Notes under the pieces: model-generated
Databases searched by the model: none
What the model was told of the DNA's origin: nothing
Seen by the model: only the letters and a program-made list of their open reading frames with translations
Made by a program: the position numbers and the translations under genes
Shown here: piece after piece, positions 9,077 to 19,168 of the stretch
Position numbering within the stretch: position 1 is the stretch's first letter
Layout: every line of letters starts with the position of its first letter
DNA from: Emmonsiellopsis sp. PD_33
Lineage: Eukaryota; Ascomycota; Eurotiomycetes; Onygenales; Ajellomycetaceae
NCBI GenBank assembly: GCA_032988165.1
Contig: JANTQF010000421.1
Coordinates: 1-27,644 of the forward strand
Reading direction: 5' to 3'
DNA length: 27,644 nt

Positions 9077-12000
9077 ATGTCTGCCCATCTTCCTCCACCA
9101 CCGGGCGCTACCGATCCAAATGCCAACCTCCTGTCGATGCCGCCCTCCTATTCCACTCCTCTGCAACAACGCCAGCGAGTTCCTCCTCTCCCTCTCCAGA
9201 CATTTCGCGCGAACGGCCAACCTGTCGTTGCGTCCCCCGTCCGTAGGAAGCCTCTTCCCTCCAGCGCCTCCTCCTCTGTGGACATAAAGCCGCCGGCCAA
9301 TCCCAACGGGTCGCTCGGTTCTTCGCCGTTTTCCCCAGCGGAGGAATCCCCTGCTTTTGTCGTGAGGGATCTTGATAGGTGCGTTTGTTATTTCATTATT
9401 CGACCCCGGACATTCCCCCCTCCTTTGTCTTCCCCATTCAGGCTCAAATGATTCGCATTGCTCACCAATGCCTTATTTCCTCAACATTTTAGGTTCCCTC
9501 ACGGCAAATCTCCCGCGTTTGGCTCTCCACGAACCGACGACCAACAAAGGGAGAGCATATTTGGTGCCTCGAATGGGTCTCAACTGGAACATTCCATTCA
9601 CTCTCGCCTGGTCAGCGAGCCCATAGTCCCTCTTGCCTCCCCTACCCTATCCCAGAAAAGTACAGATCACAAACGATCTGTCACAATGGCTTTACATCCC
9701 CCCACAACCAAACGTCCACCGTTGCGCGTCGATTCTTCCAGAGCAATGTCGTCAGGCTCAAACGAATACAAGAACCAGCCAAAGACGCCAGGGAACAAAA
9801 TCACCTCGTTCTTTGGCTGGAAAACCGCGTCTTCGCCCGGGGCGGAATCTAGCAGTACCGAAATATCAGATACCGGCCATTCACCGCTCCCATCCCCGAT
9901 GAATGCCTCTACGCTGCAAACTTCACACTCGTCACGATTCACTTCTCTCGAGTCATACCCACCACCAGTCCCCAGAATGCCGGACAGGTCAATGTCCATC
10001 GCGACGGCGTCGACCGAGCAGGACATGGCTGTGAAGATGATGGAGATGGAAAATGAATTGCGGGAAATCAGCTCAGAACTGGCTGGTTCGATCCGACGGG
10101 AGATGGAGCTGGAAGATATGGTTGAGAGATTACAGATGGAGACTACTCTAAGCTCTGATCCCAACCGTCGAACCAGCGATTACTTCTCAGATTCCGGGAC
10201 TAGTTCTGTGAAATACCCACTAAGTGATGCTGGTGGCGGCAGGGTGGAAGACGTTGAAAGATTGAAACGAACTCTCGAACAGGAACGAGCCCAGTTAAAG
10301 GTTGACTTGTCTCAAAAGTGGCAAGAAGAGAGATCTCGGCGCCATGCTTTTGAGTCTCATGTGAAGATACTTGAAGGCCAAGTTGATTCGGTATGAACTG
10401 AACTGTCCCTGCTTTTTGTTACTAAATGTTTTGCGGCTGACACATTCCATTAGTTACGACGAGAAAAGGTGGATGTGTCGAACATGGCTTACAAGGCAAA
10501 GGAGCTCGAGATCGCGCTAGAGGATACCCGACGACGTTTGACCGAGGAAAGACAACTAAAAGACAACTTTGAAGATCTACTAACGGCCATGCGAGTCGAG
10601 CTCGAACAACATCGAAACGAACGCGATCATCTTCGGGATGAAGTAATACCTCAGCTTCAAGCTAAGATGCAGCAAGACTTGCAGGGACTACGAACTGAAA
10701 ACAATGCATTATCCCAAGCAAGGAAAATTCAACTAGAAATGCAACAGCAACAAGCGCGCATAAATTCGATAGCCGAAGAGGATGACGAATCAGTGACGAG
10801 ACGTTCCATTGGCCTATCGCGGTCGAATTCCCTTGCACGGCTGCCCAATAGACAGCCTGGCTCAGCCAGGTCCGGATCTGTCTCGAGGCCAAGCTCCAGA
10901 CCAACATCTATGATCGGCAAAGAGCGTGAATTTAAGGAGTCATTGGTGGATAGAGTGAAGGACGTGGAAACGCAGCGTGACGCTCTCCATCAAACTGTGA
11001 AGAGCCTTCTCGAACGCCAGAACTTCCAGGCCAAGCAACATGAGAAACGCGTCCGGATGCTTGAATTGGAACTGGACCGCGCTCGTCAATCAAGTTCTCC
11101 ACGGAGACTTGGCTACGAGCGGGACGTTGTGAACCTAAGGGAGGAAATCAATCTTCTTAGGCGCCGTGCGGATGAGGCTCTGGAGCAAAAATGGCAATGC
11201 GAGAAGGGATTGGGAGGGTTGAAGATGGATCTAGATCGAGCTGAGCAGGAAACCCGGTCCCTACGCGCCCTTTTGAAGGAGCAAGATGTCGTTCCTGGAA
11301 ACCACGCTGCTGCTATGGAGGACTTCAACGTATCTAGCTCATCTCTTGAAGATGCTTACAGGCAGCTCGAGGCCGATAGGGCGCATGCCGATTCAAGCGC
11401 ACCTGGAACCCCACTGGAGTCTAATGATGCCCTCTCAAGCCAAGTTCGCCAGCAGTTGGCTACTAATCACTCCCTACGACAACGCCTAGCCGATGCTATT
11501 GGAAAGGGGGAACGCGAACAAACCTTGTCGGCAGCCAGAATCAGCGAGATGCAGACTAAACTCAAATTCCTAGAGGATGCTCTGATGGTCGCGCAGCAGA
11601 TCTCGGAAGAAGAGGTTTCGAAGCATGAAACGGAGATCGATAATTTGAAAGAAAGCCATAATGCTCAGCTATTCCGCGCAAAGAACGGCATCAAGAGCCC
11701 CAGCTTACTCTCCCCGATGATGCCTCATTCGCCATTCGCTGGCCCCCGCTCCCCGAGACTTGACACCACGACGAGCGGAGCAGGAATGTCCCTAGGTCAG
11801 GTAATGAAAACCGAAGCTCTAGAGGCCAAGGTGAAGGAACTTGAGAGGGCTCTGCGCGACGCTGATAATGAGATGGAAGCTGTTGTGGGTCGCATGAACA
11901 TGGCCCAGATTGAGGTTGCTGAGTTGCAGTCTGACAGGTATATGCCGCCACCTCCTTCTCCTTCGCCTTCCAATTGCTGAAGTGCTCGTTTATTAACTAA

Positions 12001-12105
12001 CAAATTTACTTTTCTCCGAACAGAGATGAAGCTTTCCGCCAGACACGAAGGCTCCAGATGGAGATCGTGGCCGAACGAGAAAAGGTCCAAAGCATGATGC
12101 AGTAA
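9077..12105 (+). CDS. Large coiled-coil protein, 921 aa (function unknown)
   Basis: Model: join(9077..9378, 9493..10390, 10454..11937, 12024..12105); every junction keeps the frame and gives a 921-residue product. The first ATG in frame is at 9077. The first 300 or so residues are Pro/Ser-rich and probably disordered, with a short conserved-looking motif ITSFFGWK (about residue 200). Residues from about 300 onward form long heptad-rich coiled coils (for example ELEIALEDTRRRLTEERQLK), broken by Ser/Pro/Arg-rich linkers (SARSGSVSRPSSRP) and ending EREKVQSMMQ. Similar Eurotiomycete proteins are, as I recall, annotated 'M protein repeat protein', which describes only the coiled coil. A cytoskeletal or polarity scaffold is conceivable; nothing in the sequence proves it. 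An inverted-repeat element lies 130 bp after the stop. Confidence 0.85.
9379..9492 (+). other. Coiled-coil gene intron 1
   Basis: Donor GTGCGT, acceptor TTTTAG, 114 bp. Removal joins RDLDR to FPHGKSP in frame; the unspliced frame stops within the intron. Confidence 0.8.
10391..10453 (+). other. Coiled-coil gene intron 2
   Basis: Donor GTATGA, acceptor CATTAG, 63 bp. It joins EGQVDS to LRREKVD and preserves the heptad pattern of the coiled coil. Confidence 0.85.
11938..12023 (+). other. Coiled-coil gene intron 3
   Basis: Donor GTATAT, acceptor AACAG, 86 bp. It joins ELQSDR to DEAFRQTRRLQME and extends the coiled coil to the stop at 12103-12105. Confidence 0.82.
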
Positions 12106-12234
12106 TTTTCCTACCGTCTTTCAAAAACGCCTTAAACCGACACCCGTCCCGAATCACGCCTTCTCGATTTTGCTTTTGTAACGATTTATCCCGCGACGAT
12201 TATATACCTTCTTCCCGCGCCACCGCGGAATATT

Positions 12235-12406
12235 TATCCCCTCGTCCGTTTTTTTTGCCAAAATTAGCGCCTTTTTTTCTGGGCTGTTCATAGGTCAAAA
12301 AGCTGTAATTTACTCCACTTTCAGTGGCTAGAGACCCCCTACAGCAAATAGCAGAGCTTCTTTCAATACTGCGCTAATTTTGGCAAAAAAAACGGACGAG
12401 GGGATA
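12235..12406. mobile_element. Non-autonomous TA-target element with perfect 34-bp TIRs
   Basis: The left arm at 12237-12270 begins TCCCCTCGTCCG, then T8, then GCCAAAATTAGCGC. The right arm at 12404-12371 is its exact reverse complement over all 34 bases. TA flanks both ends (12235-12236, 12405-12406). The 100-bp interior has no open frame. Perfectly matched arms suggest a recent insertion. It lies in what is probably the 3' UTR or terminator region of the upstream coiled-coil gene, and the arms would form a very stable hairpin in RNA. Confidence 0.9.
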
Positions 12407-13797
12407 ATACATTCGATTCATACCTTTCGCTCAATATGCCCGGTCAACCCTATTCTCTCGACTTATACTCAGCCAGGCCCGGACAGAAATGGAACAAAGG
12501 AGAAAATACACTCCACTAATTAATTACTATTCGTTCCCAAGACGCAATCACGTATCCATTTTGCTTGCTTATTTATCAGCCGACCCGAACAAATCACAAG
12601 CGATCATTGCTTTCCCTTGCGCATTCTATATTCCCGCCTTATACATATGCACCCGCGCCTAATGTCGCCAGCCCATGTTTTTTAGATTTGTGTTCTTCAT
12701 TCGATTCTCCATATAGATACCGAAACAGCGAACCCTGCCTCGTCCTTGCCTTTTCCTCTTGGATTTTGTATTCTTGGTTGCATTTAACTCAGGCGTCACT
12801 CTTTGGATTCTTGACAGGGATTGATTTTATTTATCATTATTGTTTGGAGAGGACGCTTGAATCCATTTTTTTCGTTTTTTGGCTTGCCCTGCATCCCACG
12901 GAGGAAACGGCTTACGATTGTAATATTACCTACCCATGTTTAATTTTCGATTCACATTTACCCCATATATATGACAGGCGAATGGCGGGTATAGCAGATT
13001 TTTCTTACCGGGTGGCATGCATATTCCATTCTGTCCCTTTCCTTTTCCGTTTTTATAAGGGGGAAGTTAATTTTGTCGATTCTTTCTCATTGGCGGTTTG
13101 GCGGTTTTGTGTATTCCTTCTTTTTGTTTCGCTCCATCTTCCGTCTTGGGTGGGAAAGGGAACCTTGGGTGCCCTTGTAGAAGGGGAGGTTTTTTTACCT
13201 TTGCTTCTTTTCTTTCGTTTTCGTTTTTTTTGTTTTTGGTTAGGCTTCTATCTATATATACCATCTTGTCTATTGATTCGAGATGCGGGTTATTTTATCT
13301 GATAGGCGAGTTTGATTAGCTATGTATGCTATGCTATGTTATGCTGTTTGGCGACAGCAGTGTATGAGAATAACATTATGTGCATGTTTCCTACCGCAGT
13401 GAGTTAAGACGGGGTGCTGTACGATCCACCTTGATCCATCCTAGTACGGAGTCAATTCCCGCATAGAAACCGAGCATAGAATAAACATTCCCCTGAGGGA
13501 ACCGCCTTTAGAGCACAGGAACAGGACATCTTTATACAGCACATGATCACATCAAATCGTCAGGCTTCGAGCGGGGTTGTTCTGGGATTTGCCGTGGTGC
13601 TGGGCTTTGGGCCTCGAAGGGAGGGGATGAATATGGATGGATTGTTTGGGAGCGGGGGGGTATCTACCACCTCTCTCGCTTTGTATCTCTTTCTTTTGCT
13701 CTATCTCATCAAAGAGATTGTCGAACCCCAGAAGAAAAAATTGAATGTTCCACCGCGGCCCAAAAAAGAAAATGTAAAAAAAGTAAAAAATGAAATC
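12407..13797. other. Intergenic, T-rich, no supported gene
   Basis: The plus strand is T-rich from about 12560 to 13300. A 245-codon stop-free frame exists there, but it has no ATG until about residue 140 and reads as Phe/Leu/Tyr-rich low complexity. From 13550 to 13797 the sequence becomes A-rich next to the tRNA 3' flank. I see no coding gene. Confidence 0.5.
13785..13790 (-). terminator. RNA polymerase III terminator of tRNA-Ser
   Basis: On the minus strand a T6 run starts 8 nt after the mature tRNA 3' end, and a T7 run (13776-13782) follows as a backup. Both fit the oligo-T stop signal of Pol III. Confidence 0.8.
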
Positions 13798-13905
13798 CGA
13801 CACCAGCAGGATTCGAACCTGCGCTCCCGAAGGAAATGCCTGGACTGATATACTCAACGAATTGGGGATAGCAGGGCATCGCGTTAACCACTCCGCCATA
13901 GTGCC
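13798..13905 (-). tRNA. tRNA-Ser(GCU) with intron
   Basis: The reverse complement folds as a type II tRNA. The acceptor stem is GGCACTA with TGGTGTC (two G-U pairs) and discriminator G. The A box TGGCGGAGTGG and B box GGTTCGAATCC are intact, and the T stem is GCAGG/CCTGC. The anticodon stem ATGCC/GGCAT encloses loop CTGCTA...A, giving anticodon GCT (reads AGC/AGU serine codons). A variable arm (TCC-TTCG-GGA) is present, as serine tRNAs require. An insertion of about 27 nt after position 37 is at the canonical nuclear intron site. The mature tRNA would be about 81-82 nt. Confidence 0.95.
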
Positions 13906-14729
13906 TTGGCTTGATGGTAGGTAACTAACTGATTGGAATGCATCTTGACTTGCAGATGCGTATACAATGGGATGTTTATTTTTTATCGGATTGTTAAATG
14001 GCAAGCTACTGGATGGATGGAATAAAGTTATCTTATCATGTCGGATACATAGTAAGTTGGGCAACGCAGGACAAGTTTTTTCCAGGGGAAGAGTTCGGCA
14101 ACTTTGCAGGCGGAACCAAGAGTTTGATCTATTTCTCCCTATCATATTTGTACGGACTTGCAGACACCTTTCCGCTTTTGCCGTCAGAGGCGATCGGGCG
14201 AGGGCTGGACTTCACGTGGTGGGGTGGTTGTGCCTTTTTTCGCTCGGCTATTGCTTATCAGATCCGAACCGGGCGGCTGATGGCCCATGGGTCGATCGCT
14301 GATTGATTTGATTGATAAAAAACCCCTCCCGCCATTGCTGAATTGGACAGCAGAGAAACAGCTACATTGTCCAGCGGGTGTCTGGAAGAGGGATTGGTTA
14401 ACTATTTCACAATCGCCGCTCTTTTTGCACTTGTTTTTAAATTTCTTACTTATCTCGGGTTTCGGTGCTTCTGTTCCGCCCGGAGGCACAACTCTCGCGC
14501 CGTCGTTCTTTTTCCGACACAGCACAGTCTTTTCGTCCTATCATGCGGAACTGATGTTACTTTTGTATAGGATGTTACCTACTGTTATTTTGAGGCTATA
14601 TACCCGTGCGATTCTCTTCCGGTAGCGGCTGGAACTTGTCCAACCAATCTACTTCGCCAGCTGCTCCATTTCCAAAGACACCACCGCTCAAGGGAAATCC
14701 AGAGAGGCTCTAGGCATAAATCATCAAAC
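13906..14729 (+). promoter_or_regulatory. Upstream region of ferric reductase gene
   Basis: This 0.8-kb stretch separates the tRNA from the ferric reductase start codon. Short overlapping frames on both strands look random. It contains a full Sre1/SreA-type GATA site (listed separately) and an additional GATA core (TTGATAAA, about 14312-14319). Confidence 0.5.
14255..14264 (-). promoter_or_regulatory. Sre1/SreA iron-repressor GATA site
   Basis: The minus strand reads GATCTGATAA, a full match to the (G/A)ATC(T/A)GATAA consensus published for fungal iron-responsive GATA repressors (Histoplasma Sre1, Aspergillus SreA). It lies 466 bp upstream of the ferric reductase ATG. Such sites repress iron-uptake genes when iron is plentiful. 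Site identity is seen in the sequence; function here is inferred from the gene it precedes. Confidence 0.6.
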
Positions 14730-17503
14730 ATGCATACCCAAACTCTCCTCCCTCTACTCCTTATGCCGGGTCTCTCACTGGCCTCGAGCCCAAACTTGGA
14801 GTCAGCACGCTGTGTCCTTTCTATCGTTGAGGCTGTCTCCCGCCTCTCGTTTACCGGCTCCCTATCCACCCCCTATCTTGTCGACTCATGCACCAACAAA
14901 CTACGCACTTACTCCATTTACGCCTCTGCAAAGCTCTACTGCACTCCGTCCGAAATCGAAGATGGTCTGCTCATTCTGGATCGCGATTGTGAGAAGGAAG
15001 GGCTGGAGCGGATTCCGTATGGAAGTATTGAGCCTAGCTTGACGGAGGAGTATCTTCGTGGTCTGAGGGTAGTGGAGTATAAGGAGTTGTCGAGGGGGGT
15101 GGAGTTGGGCGAGGTGGTGGTGGTTTCGAGGGATTGGTGGTGGAGGGTGCTGAGGACGAATGTTGGTTTTTCTCATTAACTACTTTCAAAATCGCTCTGA
15201 AATATCATGTTGTGCTTTCAATTGTTGGATGCTAACATGGATTTCTTAAATAGAAAGCATGGGACTTCGAGAGTTGGTCACATCATGCATTCGGGTATGT
15301 CTTCGCCTGGTTTATATATTTATCTTTGTGAATAAGGCTAATATTAATATTATAGTTGCTTTTCTTATTGGTTCTGGGGCATTGTGCTCGTCACTGGCAT
15401 GATAAACCGCCTGTTAGCTCAGTTCTCCAAATCTAGGATCCCACGGGTGTTTTCGCCGTTCCCCTCATTGCAACACTGGGTCAGAACTCACTTCATTATC
15501 CCTGCGGCATTTGGGACTCATCATCAGCAGCTATTTTACTGGTGCTCAGTGCCAACGCGCATTGAGGCGGTTGTGATAGTTTTGTTCTATATACTTAGTC
15601 TTGTCCTTACCTGTGTTGGTTACGACGTATTCAAAGGAAATCTATTGTTAGTTCCCCCCCCTTTCACTACAGGAATATTTAGATATATTAGACGTATATC
15701 GGATATAACTAACTCGAGTGACTTCAGTTGGGATGATATTTGGACCCAATCATGGCGATATCTATCTGATAGGACGGGCATAATGTCCTATGCTAATCTG
15801 TCCATACTATGGCTTTTTGGCTCAAGGAATAACGCATTCCTATGGGCAACTGGTTGGAGTTTTGGGACGTTCAATCTCTTCCATCGGGCTGTCGCTAGGG
15901 TTGCAACTATCCAGGCTATCATCCATTCGATTGGGTATACGGTTTTGACGTTGGAGAGTAAGGCGCTTCCATCATAAGTTCTTACGAGTTTGGTAGCTAA
16001 CCCTGATTCTTGTGGTATATAAGAAAATTCTTATTTCCTGTATTGGCCTAACGCATGGTGGTATATGGGTGTTGTCGTGAGTTCTCCATATCGTCATAAC
16101 TTGAATCTAGTAATGCTCGAGAGCTAACTGTTGATTCATCCAGGCAACTGTATGCATGTCATTACTCCTTGGTTTTTCCTCAATCTGGTTACGCCGGAAT
16201 TACTACGAAACGTTTCTCTTAGTCCACATTGTCTTCTCGATTATCGTAATTTTCAGCCTCTTTATGTATGAATCCCCATCTCCTCTCCTTTGACCCAGAC
16301 GGCATGGCTTACTATTCTTGCAGACATACAAGCATCTTCAAAGGTGTCTATGCCGAATATGATCGGTACCTTTGGCCAGTTGTGATCATTTGGTCTTTAG
16401 ATCGATTCTTGCGTCTAGTTAGGTTGATCTCATGCAACTTTCATGTGAGATTTAACAAAAATTTGATTGCATACACGCAATCCGCGGTATCATACAGCAA
16501 GGCTTCCGACATCATCAGACTGGAAATTACACCCGGGTCTCGCGACCTGCAACTCAAACCCGGCCAGCATTATTATATTTACCAACCCCTCAGACTTTTG
16601 GGTTATGAAAGTCACCCATTTACAGTAGGAAGCTGGTCTACGGTGACGAGTGAAGAATATACCACAGACTCCAGCGGCACAAACAAAGTCGTCTTCTGGA
16701 TCAGGCCTTTCGATGGCTGGACCAAACAGCTACGGTCTGATTGCCTAAAGGCCCCGAAACAAACGTTAACTACGAGCTTCCTCATCGAGGGCCCATACGG
16801 ACTTCCCGTCGAGCTTCACACCTTCGAAAACGTCATTCTCATTGCCGGAGGAACCGGGATAGCAGCTGCGCTCCCACATATCGAAGAGCAAATACGGCGT
16901 ACAACGCCGCTATCTGAAGACGGTCCGGAGGACTCAACTGTCCCCTTGCTATCATCATCCTCATCTTCCTTCTCTTCCGCTACTTTAATGCCCCCCTCCA
17001 CGTCTCCCACTGCCACATCCACAGCCACAAAGACACTACATCCCCCAAACCCGACGAAAACAAACAACCTAACCCTCCTCTGGGCCGCCAGACAAGAAGC
17101 CTTCATCCACGAGCTCGCACAGCGAGAACTTGGCCCCGCGCTAGGGAGAGAGGACATATCCGCACACTTCTACTGTACAACCCAACATCACAGGGGCAGA
17201 GATGTAAATGAGCATACGGCCCTCCTATCATCATCATCATTTGAGCCCCGGGGCGGCTATGAATATTATGATAACCGTACATTCCCAGTTAATATCCAGC
17301 ACGGACGGCCGGATATCAAGCATCTCATAAGGACGGCTGTGCATGAGATTGGGAATTATGGAAAGTGTCCGGGTGTCGGGAGGACGGCGATTTTGGTCTG
17401 CGGACCGGCGGAAATGGCGGATGAGGCGCGAGTGGCGGTTCATATGGTTTTGAAGGAGGGGTATCAGGGGGTGGAGTATTTTGAGGAGTCGTTTGGGTGG
17501 TGA
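14730..17503 (+). CDS. Ferric reductase (FRE/NOX-type transmembrane flavocytochrome), 809 aa
   Basis: Model: join(14730..15161, 15254..15294, 15356..15957, 16024..16076, 16144..16265, 16324..17503). The enzyme moves electrons from NADPH via FAD and two hemes across the plasma membrane to reduce Fe(III) before uptake. Residues 1-20 form a signal peptide. A cysteine-bearing luminal region follows, then several membrane helices. Both bis-heme pairs have the H-X13-H spacing: H334/H348, and H404/H418, the latter created only when the intron at 16266-16323 is removed. The FAD motif HPFTVGSWS is at 514-522 and the NADPH motif GGTGIA at 592-597; LLWAARQE, VCGPAEMADE and terminal FEESFGW follow. A Ser/Thr/Pro-rich insert (about 614-665) interrupts the NADPH domain, and an extra stretch of about 30 residues (about 255-288) precedes DRTGIMSYANL. 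The first donor (GTTGGT) is weak and is the least certain junction. Confidence 0.9.
15162..15253 (+). other. Ferric reductase intron 1 (weak donor)
   Basis: Acceptor AAATAG is followed by AAAGCATGGGACTTC, giving the family sequence KAWDFESWSHHAFG. The only donor that keeps phase after WWRVLRTN is GTTGGT at 15162, which is non-consensus. The acceptor is more secure than the donor. Confidence 0.6.
15295..15355 (+). other. Ferric reductase intron 2
   Basis: Donor GTATGT, branch-like GCTAAT and acceptor TATAG. Removal joins HHAFG to CFSYWFWGIV in frame. Confidence 0.88.
15958..16023 (+). other. Ferric reductase intron 3
   Basis: Donor GTAAGG, branch GCTAAC and acceptor ATAAG. Without removal the frame stops at 15975-15977; with it, the protein continues into NSYFLYWPNAWWYMGVV, a membrane segment typical of the family. 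Confidence 0.87.
16077..16143 (+). other. Ferric reductase intron 4
   Basis: Donor GTGAGT, branch-like GCTAAC and acceptor TCCAG. It joins MGVV to ATVCMSLLLGFSSIW in frame. Confidence 0.88.
16266..16323 (+). other. Ferric reductase intron 5
   Basis: Donor GTATGA, acceptor TTGCAG. Splicing gives FSLF-I-HTSIF and sets H418 exactly 14 positions after H404, restoring the second heme-ligand pair. This is strong support for the junction. Confidence 0.88.
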
Positions 17504-18571
17504 GTGGTTGGATAGACTATCACGTACGATTTACTGTTTAGATTCTTTTTTTGGTGCTCTCTGTTTGTATTTTGGATGAAATGATGGCATGTGATACATA
17601 AGAGGCTGGATGTTTGGGGCGTTCTTCGCGATATAGATATGTGATGTGATATAGATCCTATTGGTATATATGATGAGAACGCGACGAGAATAGAAAATAT
17701 AACCTCCCTCACAAAGGTATTTAATGGAAAGATGTTCGATCGATCACGGTAGACAAAATTAGCCACTCCTCTCTGGTCCTATTTGGTAGAAGTGAAGGGT
17801 CGATTAGTATCTCGCCGTTCGTGGACGCAACTGGCCACTGGAGCGTCAACGGCTGTTTTTTTTTCCGAAACAAACTTATGAGCTTTAAATCAATGTACAT
17901 ACCAAGCTATCCACGATATGGATTAACAACATAAAACCTATATCCCCCAATGAAGCCAAAGATTCTGTAAGAGGGTCGATTTGGGGTTGTTTACATACTT
18001 CCGCATTAGGAAAATTTGTCAAGTTTGCATGTTTGCTCTGTTTGCATGTTCCCGTGTTTATTGATCGCCGCTGTCCAACTCCGAAGAAATATCTCCTCTC
18101 CTTATCGACATAAAAAAATCAATACCAACGCATATCCAATTTCTTCCTCTCACGCTTCCGAAAACATCTCTTCTTTGCGCCTATTTTGATGTTTGAGCTT
18201 AAGCTTGGGTCATCTCAGCAAGCCGAATTTCTATTCCTCCAAGACCAAACTGATATCATTTGCGCGCTCTGACGATTCCTCCGCTGCTGACATCTGGATC
18301 GCGACTCGCCCTTTAACCCCTGAAATTCTCTGAAAGCAGCCTAAAGGCTTTGCTGGGACGCTCTATATCTATTTCGCTGCATATACCTTCAGTGGGACGA
18401 GCTTTGAACCTGTCCGCGACTCTCTCCGCGCCATTCGGAATCCATATCTACGAGCCGCATGCAGTGATCTATCTTCGCGATTATAAGCCATATACATATC
18501 AGCCAACAGAATAACACCGGTGGCTCACGCGCAGCTTATCTCCCTCCATACTTAGAGTTATAACCGGCATC
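17504..18571. other. Intergenic between ferric reductase and APQ12
   Basis: About 1.07 kb. The first 250 bp are AT-rich 3' flank. A TTTGCATGTTTGCTCTGTTTGCATGT direct repeat lies near 18023-18050. The last 450 bp are the pyrimidine-leaning upstream region of APQ12. No coding frame or RNA gene is evident. Confidence 0.5.
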
Positions 18572-19168
18572 ATGGAAGCCGTCCAAGGTACATACATCCA
18601 TACTCCGACCTTACGACTGGCTGATATCAAACCCACGTCCAAAAACAAAACTAACCCCCCCCCTCTTCTATCCACAGAATACCTCATCCCCGCCCTCCAA
18701 AACGCCAGCAAATACATCCCCCCCTCACTCTCCCTCCAAGCAATGACCTACTACTCCACCTTCACCACAAACTTCCACTCCATCCAATCCGACTACCTAG
18801 ACCCCTTCATCCTCACCCCACTCCACACCCTCCTAAACTCCCCACCAGACCTCTACTCCATCATCACCCTCCTCGCCATCCTCTTCATCTCCCTCAAGGT
18901 GCTCGATTACGCGCGGCGCGTGATTACGTTCTGGGTGATGCTCGTGTTCCGCCTGGCGTTTTATGGGGCGCTGTTTGGAGGCGGGTATTATGTATATTCG
19001 GTCGGCTGGGAGCGCGCTGCTAGGGAGGCTGGGTGGTTGGCCGGTGTCCTGCAGGGGTTTTTGGAGGATTTGTTTGCGAATCAGGGCGGGAATGAGAGGG
19101 GCGGTGCGCCGCCGATTTTCCCGGGGATGCGACAGGCGCAGGCGCAGGCGGGGTGGAAGCGGACGTGA
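18572..19168 (+). CDS. APQ12: Nuclear envelope / pore biogenesis protein Apq12
   Basis: Model: join(18572..18587, 18678..19168), 168 aa. After five codons (MEAVQ) an intron with donor GTACAT and acceptor CCACAG joins to EYLIPALQNASKYIPPSLS. Two adjacent hydrophobic segments follow, LYSIITLLAILFISLKVLDY and ITFWVMLVFRLAFYGALFGG, separated by a short ARRV turn, then a C-terminal soluble tail with GWERAAREAGW. This matches the small two-helix Apq12 family of the nuclear envelope/ER membrane, which affects pore complex assembly, mRNA export and membrane fluidity. The tail is rich in Gly, Ala and Gln. It converges on GPN3, with 618 bp between stop codons. The identification rests on topology and pattern; no catalytic motif exists to check. 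Confidence 0.78.
   Translation: MEAVQGTYIHTPTLRLADIKPTSKNKTNPPPLLSTEYLIPALQNASKYIPPSLSLQAMTYYSTFTTNFHSIQSDYLDPFILTPLHTLLNSPPDLYSIITLLAILFISLKVLDYARRVITFWVMLVFRLAFYGALFGGGYYVYSVGWERAAREAGWLAGVLQGFLEDLFANQGGNERGGAPPIFPGMRQAQAQAGWKRT

Noticed and set aside
12565..13302. 245-codon open frame on the plus strand
   Set aside because: It has no ATG near its start (it opens at TTG), is Phe/Leu/Tyr-rich because the DNA is T-rich, and resembles no family. It is probably 3' UTR or intergenic.
13967..14525. Short frames in the ferric reductase upstream region
   Set aside because: Overlapping frames on both strands, no recognisable content, some without ATG.
15758..15770. ATCTGATAG inside the ferric reductase coding region as another SreA site
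   Set aside because: It lies in coding sequence and lacks the terminal AA of the consensus; likely chance.
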